Made by a program: the position numbers and the translations under genes. The notes under the pieces were generated by a model. The model searched no databases. It saw only the letters and a program-made list of their open reading frames with translations, and had not been told where the DNA came from. A DNA stretch of 6,806 bases from Gemmatimonadota bacterium. Its GTDB lineage: Bacteria > Gemmatimonadota > Gemmatimonadetes > Gemmatimonadales > Gemmatimonadaceae. Shown here one piece after another: positions 1 through 5,955 of the stretch (positions within the stretch are counted from its first letter, which is position 1; each line of letters opens with the position of its first letter). The stretch spans positions 1-6,806 of the forward strand of contig QHUV01000231.1 of assembly GCA_003222065.1 (NCBI GenBank), read 5' to 3'.

Positions 1-2043
1 CGTCTCGACAATTGCCCAATCCCCGCGCGCATGCTCGAGAATGAAGGTGCTGCCGATGTTCGACGTCATGATGATCACGCTGTTTCTGAAATCCACCGTG
101 CGGCCTTGCGAATCGGTCAGCCGACCGTCGTCGAGAATCTGCAACAGGATGTTGAATACATCCGGATGCGCCTTCTCGATTTCGTCAAATAGAATTACCG
201 AATAAGGCCGTCGCCTAACGGCTTCGGTGAGCTGTCCACCCTCCTCGTAGCCGATGTACCCTGGCGGCGCGCCGATGAGCCGCGCCACGGCGTGCTTCTC
301 CATGTACTCCGACATGTCGATGCGCACCATCGCCCGCTCGTCGTCGAAGAGGAACTCGGCGAGGGCGCGGGCCGTCTCCGTCTTTCCGACGCCGGTGGGA
401 CCGAGGAAGATGAACGAGCCGATCGGCCGATGCGGATCCTGGAGGCCGGCGCGCGACCGCCTAACGGCGTCGGCGACGGCCTTCACCGCCTCGGGCTGGC
501 CGATGACGCGCTCGGCCAGCTCCGCCTCGAGCTTCGTTAGGCGCTCACGCTCACTCTCGAGAAGCCGCGTCACCGGAATGCCGGTCCAGCGCGCGACGAC
601 TTCGGCGATGTCGTCCGCGGTGACTTCTTCCTTGAGGAACTGCGGCCGCCCCTCTTTGGAGGCGAGCTTGCTCTCTGCCTCCGCCAGCTGCCTCTGTAAT
701 TGGGGGATGCGACCGTACGAGATCTCGGCCGCCTTGGCGAGGTCCCCACGTCGACTGGCCTGCTCGGCCTCGATCTTCGCCTGGTCGATCTCTTGTTTAA
801 TTTTGCCAACGGCGCCTAACGTCTCCTTCTCGCGCTGCCATTGGGCTTTCATCGCCGAAGATTTTTCTTTTAGCTCGGCGAGCTCGCGCTCGATTTGCTC
901 ACGGCGGGCTACGGCACTCGGATCTCGTTCTTTTTGCAACGCTGTGCGCTCGATCTCGAGCTGCATGATGCGACGCTCGACTTCGTCGATCTCCTGCGGC
1001 ATCGAGTCGATCTCGATGCGCAGCCGCGACGCGGCTTCGTCGGGCTGAAAGCGCCGCTCGAGCGCCGCGTCTTTCTCGACGTGCAGGCGATACTCGTCCA
1101 GCGTTGTCGCGCCGACGACGCGCAATTCGCCGCGCGCGAGCATCGGCTTGAGCATGTTGCCGGCGTCCATCGAGCCTTCTGCTTTACCGGCACCAACCAG
1201 CGTGTGCATCTCATCGATGAACACGATGTACTGCCCTTGACTGTCAGTGATCTCTTTGAGGACGGCCTTGAGCCGCTCCTCGAACTCGCCGCGGAACTTG
1301 GCCCCGGCGATGAGCGCACCGAGGTCGAGCGCCACGAGGCGCTTGTTCTTGAGACCCTCGGGTATGTCGCCGTTGACGATGCGCTGGGCGAGCCCTTCGA
1401 CGATGGCGGTCTTGCCGACACCGGGCTCGCCGATGAGCACGGGATTGTTCTTCGTGCGACGTGAGAGAACTTGAATCACGCGCCGGATCTCCTCGTCCCG
1501 GCCGATCACCGGATCAAGCTTCCCTTTCCTGGCTGCTTCGGTGAGATCGCGCGTGTATTTCTCCAGCGCTTGGTACTGGTTCTCCGGGTTCTGATCCGTG
1601 ACGCGGTGCGCTCCACGGACAGCTTCGAGCGCCTCGAGCAGACTATCGTGGGTTAGGCCGGCTTCATTGAGTAGCCGCCGAGACTCGCCTTTGACCTCGG
1701 CGAGCGCGAGCAACAGATGCTCGGTCGAGATGTACTCGTCGCCCAGTTTCTTGGCTTCCTCCTCGGCGCGGTCGAAGATCTGGTTGAGCTCGCGGGAGAG
1801 GTTGGGCTGCGCATCGCTCTGCTTCGGATAGCGCGCTATCTCGCGCTGGGTGCGCTCGCGAAGCGCGGCGACGCTCGCGCCGAGCTTCTGGAGGATCGGA
1901 ACGACAATGCTCTCTTGCTGGTCGAGCAGCGCCCCGAGGAGATGGATATCGTAGACGATCGGATTGCCGTTTCGCCGAGCGAGATTGACGGACTCGTTCA
2001 GCGCTTCGCCGGCTTTCACGGTGAGACGTTCGGCGTTGATCAT
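1..2043 (-). CDS. clpB: ATP-dependent disaggregase ClpB (Hsp100), C-terminus outside window, internal deletion in NBD1
   Basis: This is the AAA+ chaperone that, with DnaK, threads proteins out of aggregates in the cytoplasm; 681 codons are in the window. The ATG at 2043 matches the normal start, which reads [15 protein letters not shown]. In order: N-domain (about 1-145); NBD1 with Walker A GEPGVGKT at 205-212, pore loop AKFRGEFEE (Phe where E. coli has Tyr), Walker B IDE with E278, and arginines R330/R331 in LERRFQ; then the coiled-coil middle domain; then NBD2 with Walker A GPTGVGKT at 548-555, pore loop GYIGYEEGG, Walker B with E621, and sensor-1 region MTSN. By comparison with E. coli ClpB (857 aa), about 120 C-terminal residues (second arginine finger, sensor 2) lie beyond position 1. 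After LERRFQP the protein goes directly to [13 protein letters not shown], so about 59 residues of the NBD1 small domain are absent (see findings). The Shine-Dalgarno sequence is weak. The gene lies 104 bp after the lipid-transport operon. Confidence 0.97.
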   Translation of the reverse strand, partial: MINAERLTVKAGEALNESVNLARRNGNPIVYDIHLLGALLDQQESIVVPILQKLGASVAALRERTQREIARYPKQSDAQPNLSRELNQIFDRAEEEAKKLGDEYISTEHLLLALAEVKGESRRLLNEAGLTHDSLLEALEAVRGAHRVTDQNPENQYQALEKYTRDLTEAARKGKLDPVIGRDEEIRRVIQVLSRRTKNNPVLIGEPGVGKTAIVEGLAQRIVNGDIPEGLKNKRLVALDLGALIAGAKFRGEFEERLKAVLKEITDSQGQYIVFIDEMHTLVGAGKAEGSMDAGNMLKPMLARGELRVVGATTLDEYRLHVEKDAALERRFQPDEAASRLRIEIDSMPQEIDEVERRIMQLEIERTALQKERDPSAVARREQIERELAELKEKSSAMKAQWQREKETLGAVGKIKQEIDQAKIEAEQASRRGDLAKAAEISYGRIPQLQRQLAEAESKLASKEGRPQFLKEEVTADDIAEVVARWTGIPVTRLLESERERLTKLEAELAERVIGQPEAVKAVADAVRRSRAGLQDPHRPIGSFIFLGPTGVGKTETARALAEFLFDDERAMVRIDMSEYMEKHAVARLIGAPPGYIGYEEGGQLTEAVRRRPYSVILFDEIEKAHPDVFNILLQILDDGRLTDSQGRTVDFRNSVIIMTSNIGSTFILEHARGDWAIVET
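1039..1044 (-). other. Junction of an apparent in-frame internal deletion in clpB
   Basis: The codons read CAG CCC | GAC GAA, giving Q333-P334-D335-E336. In E. coli ClpB the same flanks (RRFQ and DEAAS) are separated by 60 residues. Those residues hold the motifs EPSVEDTIAILRGLKERYE, RYI.DR and LPDKAIDLI of the NBD1 small domain. Only one residue separates the flanks here. Walker A of NBD2 lies about 57 residues earlier than in E. coli (548 vs 605), and Walker B shows the same offset (621 vs 678), which agrees with a loss of about 59. The frame is preserved and there is no stop. Confidence 0.85.
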
Positions 2044-2113
2044 GGTGCGGCCTGACGGTGGGTGGTATTGCGGACGTCACTCACAGGGCAACGCTAGTGC
2101 CTCCTCGACGTGC

Positions 2114-2140
2114 CAATGCGGCGCAAGACGCGCCGCATTG
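2114..2140. repeat. Perfect 11-bp inverted repeat in the lipoprotein-clpB gap
   Basis: Arms CAATGCGGCGC (2114-2124) and GCGCCGCATTG (2130-2140) are perfectly complementary around a 5-nt loop, AAGAC on the plus strand. It is the only strong structure in the 104-bp gap between the lipoprotein stop and the clpB start. No T-run follows the stem on the minus strand, so it is not a classical intrinsic terminator. It does not match the CIRCE/HrcA sequence. It could be a Rho-independent-like attenuator, an mRNA stabiliser at the operon's 3' end, or an operator for clpB. I cannot identify a convincing clpB promoter in the gap; a weak TTGCCC/ATACCA-like pair with a 17-nt spacer is the best I see and is not reliable. 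Confidence 0.7.
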
Positions 2141-2147
2141 CCCGGGG

Positions 2148-2843
2148 TCAGGGACGCGAGCTTGACCCGTTGACAGGCGAGCGCACTGCCGAAGCGGCCG
2201 GTCTCAGGAGCGTCGCCCGCGCCGAATCCTGCATCTGTACGATAACATCGGTCGACAGCCGCGAGAGCGCCTCGACGATCGCCGGCATCGTACCCTCGGG
2301 CACCAGGCGCTCGGCGCGGGCGGTTCCTGACCAGAGGATGGAATCGTCGCGGGCGCGAACGACCCGGGCGTCGAGCCGAACCACCGCGAACACCTGGGTG
2401 CCGCGGTCGACTTCCTCGAGCTCCCGAACCAGCCCTCGCCAGACGTAGCTATATGCGTGCGGCGAGGGCGGATCGAACACCGCGGGATCGCGCGTCATCG
2501 GTCGAGCACGGAAGATGTCCTCGGTGAGCATGCCGAGCATCGTCGGCAGCGGCACAGCCCACTCGCGATTCGGGTACGAGCCGTACGCCATGTCGTCGAT
2601 TCGATAAACGATGTTGCCGTCGCCGTAGAGTCCGGGCGTGACGTAAGGGACGATGGCCATTCCGCCGGCGAGCAGCCCGGCAGACGCCCCGTCGGCGGGC
2701 CGGGCGGAGTCCCCAAGCTGTGGCATGCGAAGCCGATAATACTCGCGGGGCGCGAGCTTGCCGTGAAAGCACGCGCCGATGCCGAGGAGGGCGACCGCGC
2801 AGAGAACGCCGGCTCGCGTTAGGCGAAGGTCATTCGCGCGCAC
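2148..2843 (-). CDS. PqiC-like ABC-transport auxiliary lipoprotein
   Basis: The product is a 231-residue predicted lipoprotein of the ABC-transport auxiliary / PqiC (DUF330) type. Proteins of this kind sit at the outer membrane and partner MCE proteins in intermembrane lipid transport. A short basic N-terminus is followed by a hydrophobic segment (11-24) ending in a lipobox, IGAC, with C25 as the probable acylated cysteine. The mature protein opens with YYRLRMP (35-41). The central stretch, 'MAIVPYVTPGLYG' then 'NIVYR' then 'WAVPLPTMLGMLTEDI' (62-110), has the family pattern of a strand, a conserved 'Y' after an RID/RES-type motif, then a helix. The start is a GTG at 2843, inside the last codons of the MCE gene, giving a 14-nt overlap and suggesting translational coupling. 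An ATG overlapping the MCE stop is in another frame. Family assignment is from pattern recognition, and the lipid substrate is unknown. Confidence 0.85.
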   Translation of the reverse strand: MRANDLRLTRAGVLCAVALLGIGACFHGKLAPREYYRLRMPQLGDSARPADGASAGLLAGGMAIVPYVTPGLYGDGNIVYRIDDMAYGSYPNREWAVPLPTMLGMLTEDIFRARPMTRDPAVFDPPSPHAYSYVWRGLVRELEEVDRGTQVFAVVRLDARVVRARDDSILWSGTARAERLVPEGTMPAIVEALSRLSTDVIVQMQDSARATLLRPAASAVRSPVNGSSSRP

Positions 2844-3765
2844 GTGGTCCCGCCGGCTTGTTGGGGAGCGCGCGCTGCTTCAACAGACTCGACGGATCGC
2901 GCTCGATGCGCTCACTCAAGCGGGCGATGTTGTCCGATGCCGCGCTGAGATTGCGGACCATCTGATCGACGCCGCCCTCCTGCGACAACGCGTCCCGGAA
3001 ATCAGCGAGCAGTGTGTGAATCTCGTGCAACGACTCGACCGCCTCACGTTGGGTGGCGGCGAGCTGCGGACCGGCGGTGCGCGTCGCCGTGTCGAGCGCC
3101 GCCATCAGACGCTCCGAACGGTCCATCAGGCGTGACAGCCTAACGCTTGCGGTGTCGACGCGGGAGAACGTGCGATCGAGCGTGCTGAAACTCGTCTGGG
3201 CACCCGTCGTGGCGATCGCGAGCAGCGTGTCCATGCGGTTGAGCGTGGCATCGATGCGCTCGATAGGCGAGGCGCGCGCAAAACGCTCGGCGCCACGCAA
3301 GAGCGTGTCGGTGCGGTCGAAGAACTCCGCGAGGCGACGCATCGCGTCCTGAAAGCTCGGATTGTCGATGGTCGGGAGCATGCTTCCCGGTGGGACGACA
3401 GCGGCGAAGCGCGAGCCCGGATCGAGATGCAGATACGGCGCACCGAGAAGACCAACCTGCGTGATCGAGGCCTTGGTGTCGGCGCGAATCGGCGTGTTGT
3501 GCTTGACGCGGAAGGCAACGATGATGCGCGTAGGATCGGCGGGGTCGATGTCCATGCGTGTGACGGTCCCGACGGGGAGACCGCCGTAGCGCACTTCATC
3601 GCCCTTGTTGAGGCCCGCGACGCTCTTGAATACGGCGCGGTACTCGATCCCAGTGCGGAAAATCCCTGGATAGCGCGCGAGCACGAGCAGCGCGGCGAGC
3701 ACGAGAAGCGTGCCGCCCAACAACCAGATGATGCCGAATCGTGTTTCGCCGCTTCGCCTTCGCAT
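2830..3765 (-). CDS. mlaD: MCE-domain lipid-transport protein (MlaD-like)
   Basis: This is the membrane-anchored periplasmic substrate-binding component of an MCE lipid ABC transporter, 311 residues. A single transmembrane helix spans about residues 10-30, followed by an MCE domain at about 41-118. Within it are GLNKGDEVRYGGLPVGTV (about 51-68) and the typical end, GLLGAPYLHLDPGS. From about 130 to 290 the chain is rich in regular helices with heptad-like spacing (FDRTDTLLRGAERF..., LDRTFSRVDTASVRL...), as in MCE proteins that form a needle or coiled-coil tail. It ends near a 'RDPSSLL' motif common in this family. I chose the ATG at 3765, which shares one base with the ATPase stop (TGATG) and lies 8 nt after GGGAG. 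A GTG directly before it (3768) would add one residue. It overlaps the lipoprotein gene by 14 nt. MlaD proteins form hexameric rings that bind lipid; that is family knowledge, not visible here. Confidence 0.93.
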   Translation of the reverse strand: MRRRSGETRFGIIWLLGGTLLVLAALLVLARYPGIFRTGIEYRAVFKSVAGLNKGDEVRYGGLPVGTVTRMDIDPADPTRIIVAFRVKHNTPIRADTKASITQVGLLGAPYLHLDPGSRFAAVVPPGSMLPTIDNPSFQDAMRRLAEFFDRTDTLLRGAERFARASPIERIDATLNRMDTLLAIATTGAQTSFSTLDRTFSRVDTASVRLSRLMDRSERLMAALDTATRTAGPQLAATQREAVESLHEIHTLLADFRDALSQEGGVDQMVRNLSAASDNIARLSERIERDPSSLLKQRALPNKPAGPRARE

Positions 3766-4541
3766 CACTCACGCTCCCGGCGATGGAGAAGGCCATGAAT
3801 CACGGGATCATCGCTCCGCAAAAGCGACTCGCGCGTGCCACGCGCGACAATGCGCCCGCCCGCCAGAACATCGATCTGGTTTGCCGGCGTGTAGGCGTGT
3901 CGAATCTCGTGCGAGAAGATCACGATTCCGAAGTCGTATTTTTTCTGCACTGCGTGGAGCGTCTCGTCGAATTCGTGAGCGGCGGGCGAGTCGAGGCCAA
4001 GCGTCGGCTCGTCCAGAAGCATCAGTCGCGGCTTGAGCGCCAATGCCCGCGCGAGTGCGACGCGCCGCTGCCCTGCTCGTCCGAGCTGAACCGGCATCGT
4101 GTCGTCGTCGACCTGGATGCCGACCTCGGCAAGCAACTCCCGCGCCGCGTCGCGAGCGTGCGCACGTGAACTGTGCTCGTGCTCGAGTAACGGCAGCTCG
4201 ACATTCTCGAGCACGCTGATGCGCCGCAGCAGTGCCGAGCCCTCGAACAACACGCCGACGCGTGAACGGAGGCGACGAAGCGCTTTGTCTTCCGGCTTTG
4301 TCGGATCGAAGGCTTCGCCGTCGACGGCGATGGTTCCCGATGCCGCGCACTCGAGTCCGACGAGATGCCGCATGAGCATCGACTTTCCCGATTGAATCGG
4401 GCCGAGCACGAGCAGCGTTTCGCCGCGTGCGACGAAGATCTCTATCTCAAAGATGATCGGCGCACTTGCCGGACCGGTGAGGTGGTGTACCTCGAGGGCC
4501 CGCTCAGAGGACGAGGGCGGGAATGAAGTAGAGGATGGCAT
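3765..4541 (-). CDS. mlaF: MlaF-like ABC transporter ATPase with divergent motifs
   Basis: This is the cytoplasmic nucleotide-binding subunit of the MCE transporter, 258 residues from ATG 4541. An upstream in-frame TTG (4562) would add 7 residues; the ATG is preferred although neither has a clear Shine-Dalgarno. It overlaps the permease by 38 nt. Motifs from this start: Walker A GPIQSGKS (47-54), with Gln where most ABC proteins have the second Gly; the Q-loop region VLFEGSALL, where E100 replaces the usual Gln; signature LGRAG followed by QRRVALARAL, where LSGGQ/LSGGM is expected; Walker B MLLDEP with D177/E178; D-loop GLDS; and switch histidine in IFSHE (H211). Length and motif spacing match E. 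coli MlaF, so the frame is sound and the differences are substitutions. Family identity rests on context and overall pattern; full catalytic competence is uncertain. Confidence 0.9.
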   Translation of the reverse strand: MPSSTSFPPSSSERALEVHHLTGPASAPIIFEIEIFVARGETLLVLGPIQSGKSMLMRHLVGLECAASGTIAVDGEAFDPTKPEDKALRRLRSRVGVLFEGSALLRRISVLENVELPLLEHEHSSRAHARDAARELLAEVGIQVDDDTMPVQLGRAGQRRVALARALALKPRLMLLDEPTLGLDSPAAHEFDETLHAVQKKYDFGIVIFSHEIRHAYTPANQIDVLAGGRIVARGTRESLLRSDDPVIHGLLHRRERE

Positions 4542-5370
4542 TGACGAGCGTGTCGGCGGCAAGCACGCCCAACAGGCAATAGACGACGGCGCGGCTGGCT
4601 GCCTCGCCGATGGCGGTCACGCGTCGATCGACGCTGAGGCCTTCATCGGACGCGATGATGGCGATGACGAAACCGAAGATGAGTGACTTCGCGACGCCAG
4701 TAGCGATGTCGGAAGTCGACAACGAGGTGCGAATCTGCTCGAGGTAGAATCGAGAGTTGAATCCGAGGAACAACGTCGTACCCACCCAGCCGCCGAAGGT
4801 GATGAACCCATCGGCGATCACCGTTAGGGCCGGCAACGCCACAAATAGCGCGGCGAGCTTCGGCGCGACGAGATACTTGACGGGATCGAGACCCATGACG
4901 CGCAGGGCGTCGATCTCCCCGCCGCTCGTCATCGCCGCGAATTCGCCGGCGATCGCGGAGGCACTGCGCGTCACGACGAGCAGGGCGACGACAAGCGGGC
5001 CGACCTCTCGTGTCGCGAACCAACCGATCGCGAGCGCACTCACCGACTCGGCGCCATACTGCTTGAGCTGATACGCAACCTGGAAGGTCGCGATGAGGCC
5101 GACGAGAATCGACGCGCTGCCGACGAGTCGTAAGGCACCGACGCCGAGGGTGTCGAGCTCCCGCGCCACGCCGCCGCTCACCACGGAGCGCGGCGAGACG
5201 ATGATCCAGGAGAGCCAATGGAGGGCACCCAATGCGACGCGTCCGCGGCTGAGAAAGCGTCCGCCGAGCCGCGTGACGCCTGTCCCCACCGACCATTCGC
5301 CGGTGAGAAAGGTGCTGCTACGCGGTGTTCGTGAACCGACGTCGCTGTTGCGCACGGGCAAGCTCATCAT
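4504..5370 (-). CDS. mlaE: MlaE-family ABC transporter permease
   Basis: This is the inner-membrane permease of the lipid transporter, 288 residues from ATG 5370. After a polar N-terminus there are about five hydrophobic segments: residues 80-102, 121-147 (with the family pattern EVGPLVVALLVVTRSASAIAG), 168-196, 225-241 and 258-283. The conserved cytoplasmic motif EIDALRVMGLDP (152-163) matches the 'E..A..VM.(V/L)DP' of MlaE/TrnI-type permeases. E. coli MlaE is 260 residues, so the chosen start still gives a longer N-terminus; a GTG at 5289 is a shorter alternative. The frame stays open to an ATG at 5427, but that codon lies in a palindromic repeat, so I did not use it. It is first in a four-gene overlapping operon. 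No clear promoter is visible just upstream. Confidence 0.93.
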   Translation of the reverse strand: MMSLPVRNSDVGSRTPRSSTFLTGEWSVGTGVTRLGGRFLSRGRVALGALHWLSWIIVSPRSVVSGGVARELDTLGVGALRLVGSASILVGLIATFQVAYQLKQYGAESVSALAIGWFATREVGPLVVALLVVTRSASAIAGEFAAMTSGGEIDALRVMGLDPVKYLVAPKLAALFVALPALTVIADGFITFGGWVGTTLFLGFNSRFYLEQIRTSLSTSDIATGVAKSLIFGFVIAIIASDEGLSVDRRVTAIGEAASRAVVYCLLGVLAADTLVNAILYFIPALVL

Positions 5371-5420
5371 GACGATGAGGTTGCAAGACGGTGGCCAGGG
5401 GCGTGGAGCGTTGGGCGTGT

Positions 5421-5502
5421 TTGTCATCCCGAGCGAAGCGAGGGATCTGCACTTGGTCGGCTAAGTGCAGATCCCTCGTCGCTACGCTCCTCGGGATGAC
5501 AA
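5421..5502. repeat. REP-like palindromic repeat (long imperfect hairpin)
   Basis: The left arm (5421-5454) begins TTGTCATCCCGAG and ends GAGGGATCTGCACTT. The right arm (5463-5502) is its complement and ends CTCGGGATGACAA. They surround an 8-nt loop. The outer 13 bp and inner 15 bp pair perfectly; the middle is imperfect because the right arm has about six extra bases (CGTCGCTACG against CGAAGC). The motif CATCCCGAGCG..GCGAGGGATC is of the dispersed palindromic-repeat type seen in many GC-rich genomes. Translation through it gives the characteristic spurious peptides 'SVATRDL' and 'FARDDK'. It lies between the broken secreted-protein gene and the transport operon. It could act as a transcription or mRNA-stability element, but no T-run follows. 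A second small palindrome (CTGCGCT C AGCGCAG, 5503-5517) abuts it. Confidence 0.9.
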
Positions 5503-5508
5503 CTGCGC

Positions 5509-5785
5509 TCAGCGCAGCAGCATTTTCTTCATGCCGGACGGGTGACCGTCGATCAAAAGCTGGCAGAGTCACGACATGACGCTGCGTCCCTGTCGCACAG
5601 GCGGGGTCTCCGACACTGAACGGGATGGTCGTCTGTTGCGAAAACGGATTCGGCTGATTCTGACCGAGCACGCCCCGCCGGTGACCGCCTTCGGCACGCT
5701 GGTCTGGCACCTGGCTCGACGCGGGCAACGCGACGAGCGCGCACGCGACGAGCCCGAGGGCAGGTGATGCCCACCGGTGGACCAT
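5509..5785 (-). pseudogene. Broken gene for a small secreted FlgD-like/sorting-domain protein
   Basis: The start ATG at 5785 follows a strong Shine-Dalgarno. The product opens with a signal peptide (about residues 1-24, MVHRWAS... ending PASSQ), then VLGQNQPNPFSQQTTIPFSVGD (39-60) and RHVVTL (69-74). The 'QN.PNPF...T.IPF' pattern is typical of C-terminal FlgD Ig-like or secretion-sorting domains. The family then normally continues with a strand-rich middle and ends with something like 'YQL.VDG...KKM..R'. That tail is present but in another frame: QLLIDGHPSGMKKMLLR, stop at 5511-5509, starting only about one codon after L74. So the middle (some 50 residues by my recollection of the family) is missing and the frame is shifted near 5562-5567. 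In the original frame, translation would run on through the palindromic repeat to 5318, which I regard as spurious. Confidence 0.7.
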
Positions 5786-5789
5786 AAAA

Positions 5790-5797
5790 CTCTCTCC
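5790..5797 (-). promoter_or_regulatory. Strong Shine-Dalgarno for the broken secreted-protein gene
   Basis: GGAGAGAG on the minus strand lies just before TTTT-ATG, with the GGAG core 8 nt from the start codon at 5785. It is the clearest ribosome-binding site in the window and supports 5785 as a true ancestral start, even though the gene downstream is broken. Confidence 0.75.
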
Positions 5798-5865
5798 AGT
5801 ACTGACAGAACAGGACGGTGAGTCGGACTCCTGCTCGAGGTGAATAGTGGCTCGCGATTGTTGCG

Positions 5866-5894
5866 AAGGTAGAGCACGCCGCGTACAGCGTCAA
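5866..5894 (-). promoter_or_regulatory. Candidate sigma-70-type promoter
   Basis: On the minus strand, TTGACG (5894-5889) and TACCTT (5871-5866) are separated by exactly 17 nt. The -35 matches the consensus at five of six positions and the -10 at three of six. It would start transcription near 5858, about 75 nt upstream of the broken gene. It might also feed the lipid-transport operon if the palindromic repeat does not stop transcription. It begins directly after the selB terminator T-run. Supported only by consensus and spacing. Confidence 0.4.
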
Positions 5895-5920
5895 CAAAAG
5901 CAGCACCCGCTTGCGCGGGT
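5895..5920 (-). terminator. Probable intrinsic terminator of selB
   Basis: On the minus strand, ACCCGC and GCGGGT (5920-5915 and 5910-5905) form a perfect 6-bp GC-rich stem around the stable tetraloop GCAA. GCTGC and then TTTTG (T-run at 5899-5896) follow. It lies about 35 nt after the selB stop, in the right place and orientation. The T-run is short and begins 5 nt from the stem, so efficiency is uncertain. Confidence 0.5.
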
Positions 5921-5955
5921 TCCCGCTCGTCGCTGGCGCTCCTCGGGACGAGGGC
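5921..5955. repeat. Second, degenerate copy related to the palindromic repeat
   Basis: This stretch shares CCC..CGTCGCT..CGCTCCTCGGGA.GA with the right arm of the palindrome at 5471-5500. It contains its own inverted ends, CTCGTC (5926-5931) and GACGAG (5947-5952). It starts immediately beside the selB terminator hairpin and ends at the selB stop codon. The two related copies bracket the broken secreted-protein gene. Similarity is by eye. Confidence 0.6.

Noticed and set aside
254..1464. Long plus-strand open frames opposite clpB
   Set aside because: They are low-complexity Ser/Arg/Ala-rich antisense frames of a clearly coding minus-strand gene, a common result of GC-rich codon bias.
2114..2140. 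Intrinsic terminator at the lipoprotein-clpB gap
   Set aside because: The stem is strong but no T-run follows it on the minus strand, nor on the plus strand. I list it only as an inverted repeat.
2044..2147. CIRCE (HrcA) element or heat-shock sigma promoter before clpB
   Set aside because: The inverted repeat does not resemble TTAGCACTC-N9-GAGTGCTAA, and no CTTGAA...CCCCAT-type pair is visible.
5318..5785. A 155-residue continuous protein from 5785 to 5318
   Set aside because: After about residue 74 it runs through the palindromic repeat, giving typical spurious peptides (SVATRDL, FARDDK), and into the permease gene. The true family C-terminus is in another frame and ends at 5509.
5786..5955. 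A tRNA gene (for example selC) or other small RNA next to selB
   Set aside because: No cloverleaf, T-loop GTTCGA-type motif or CCA-proximal stem could be found; the visible structure is a short terminator hairpin and a degenerate repeat.
5421..5955. CRISPR array or insertion sequence
   Set aside because: There are only two diverged repeat copies with no regular spacers, and no transposase or target-site duplication in the window.
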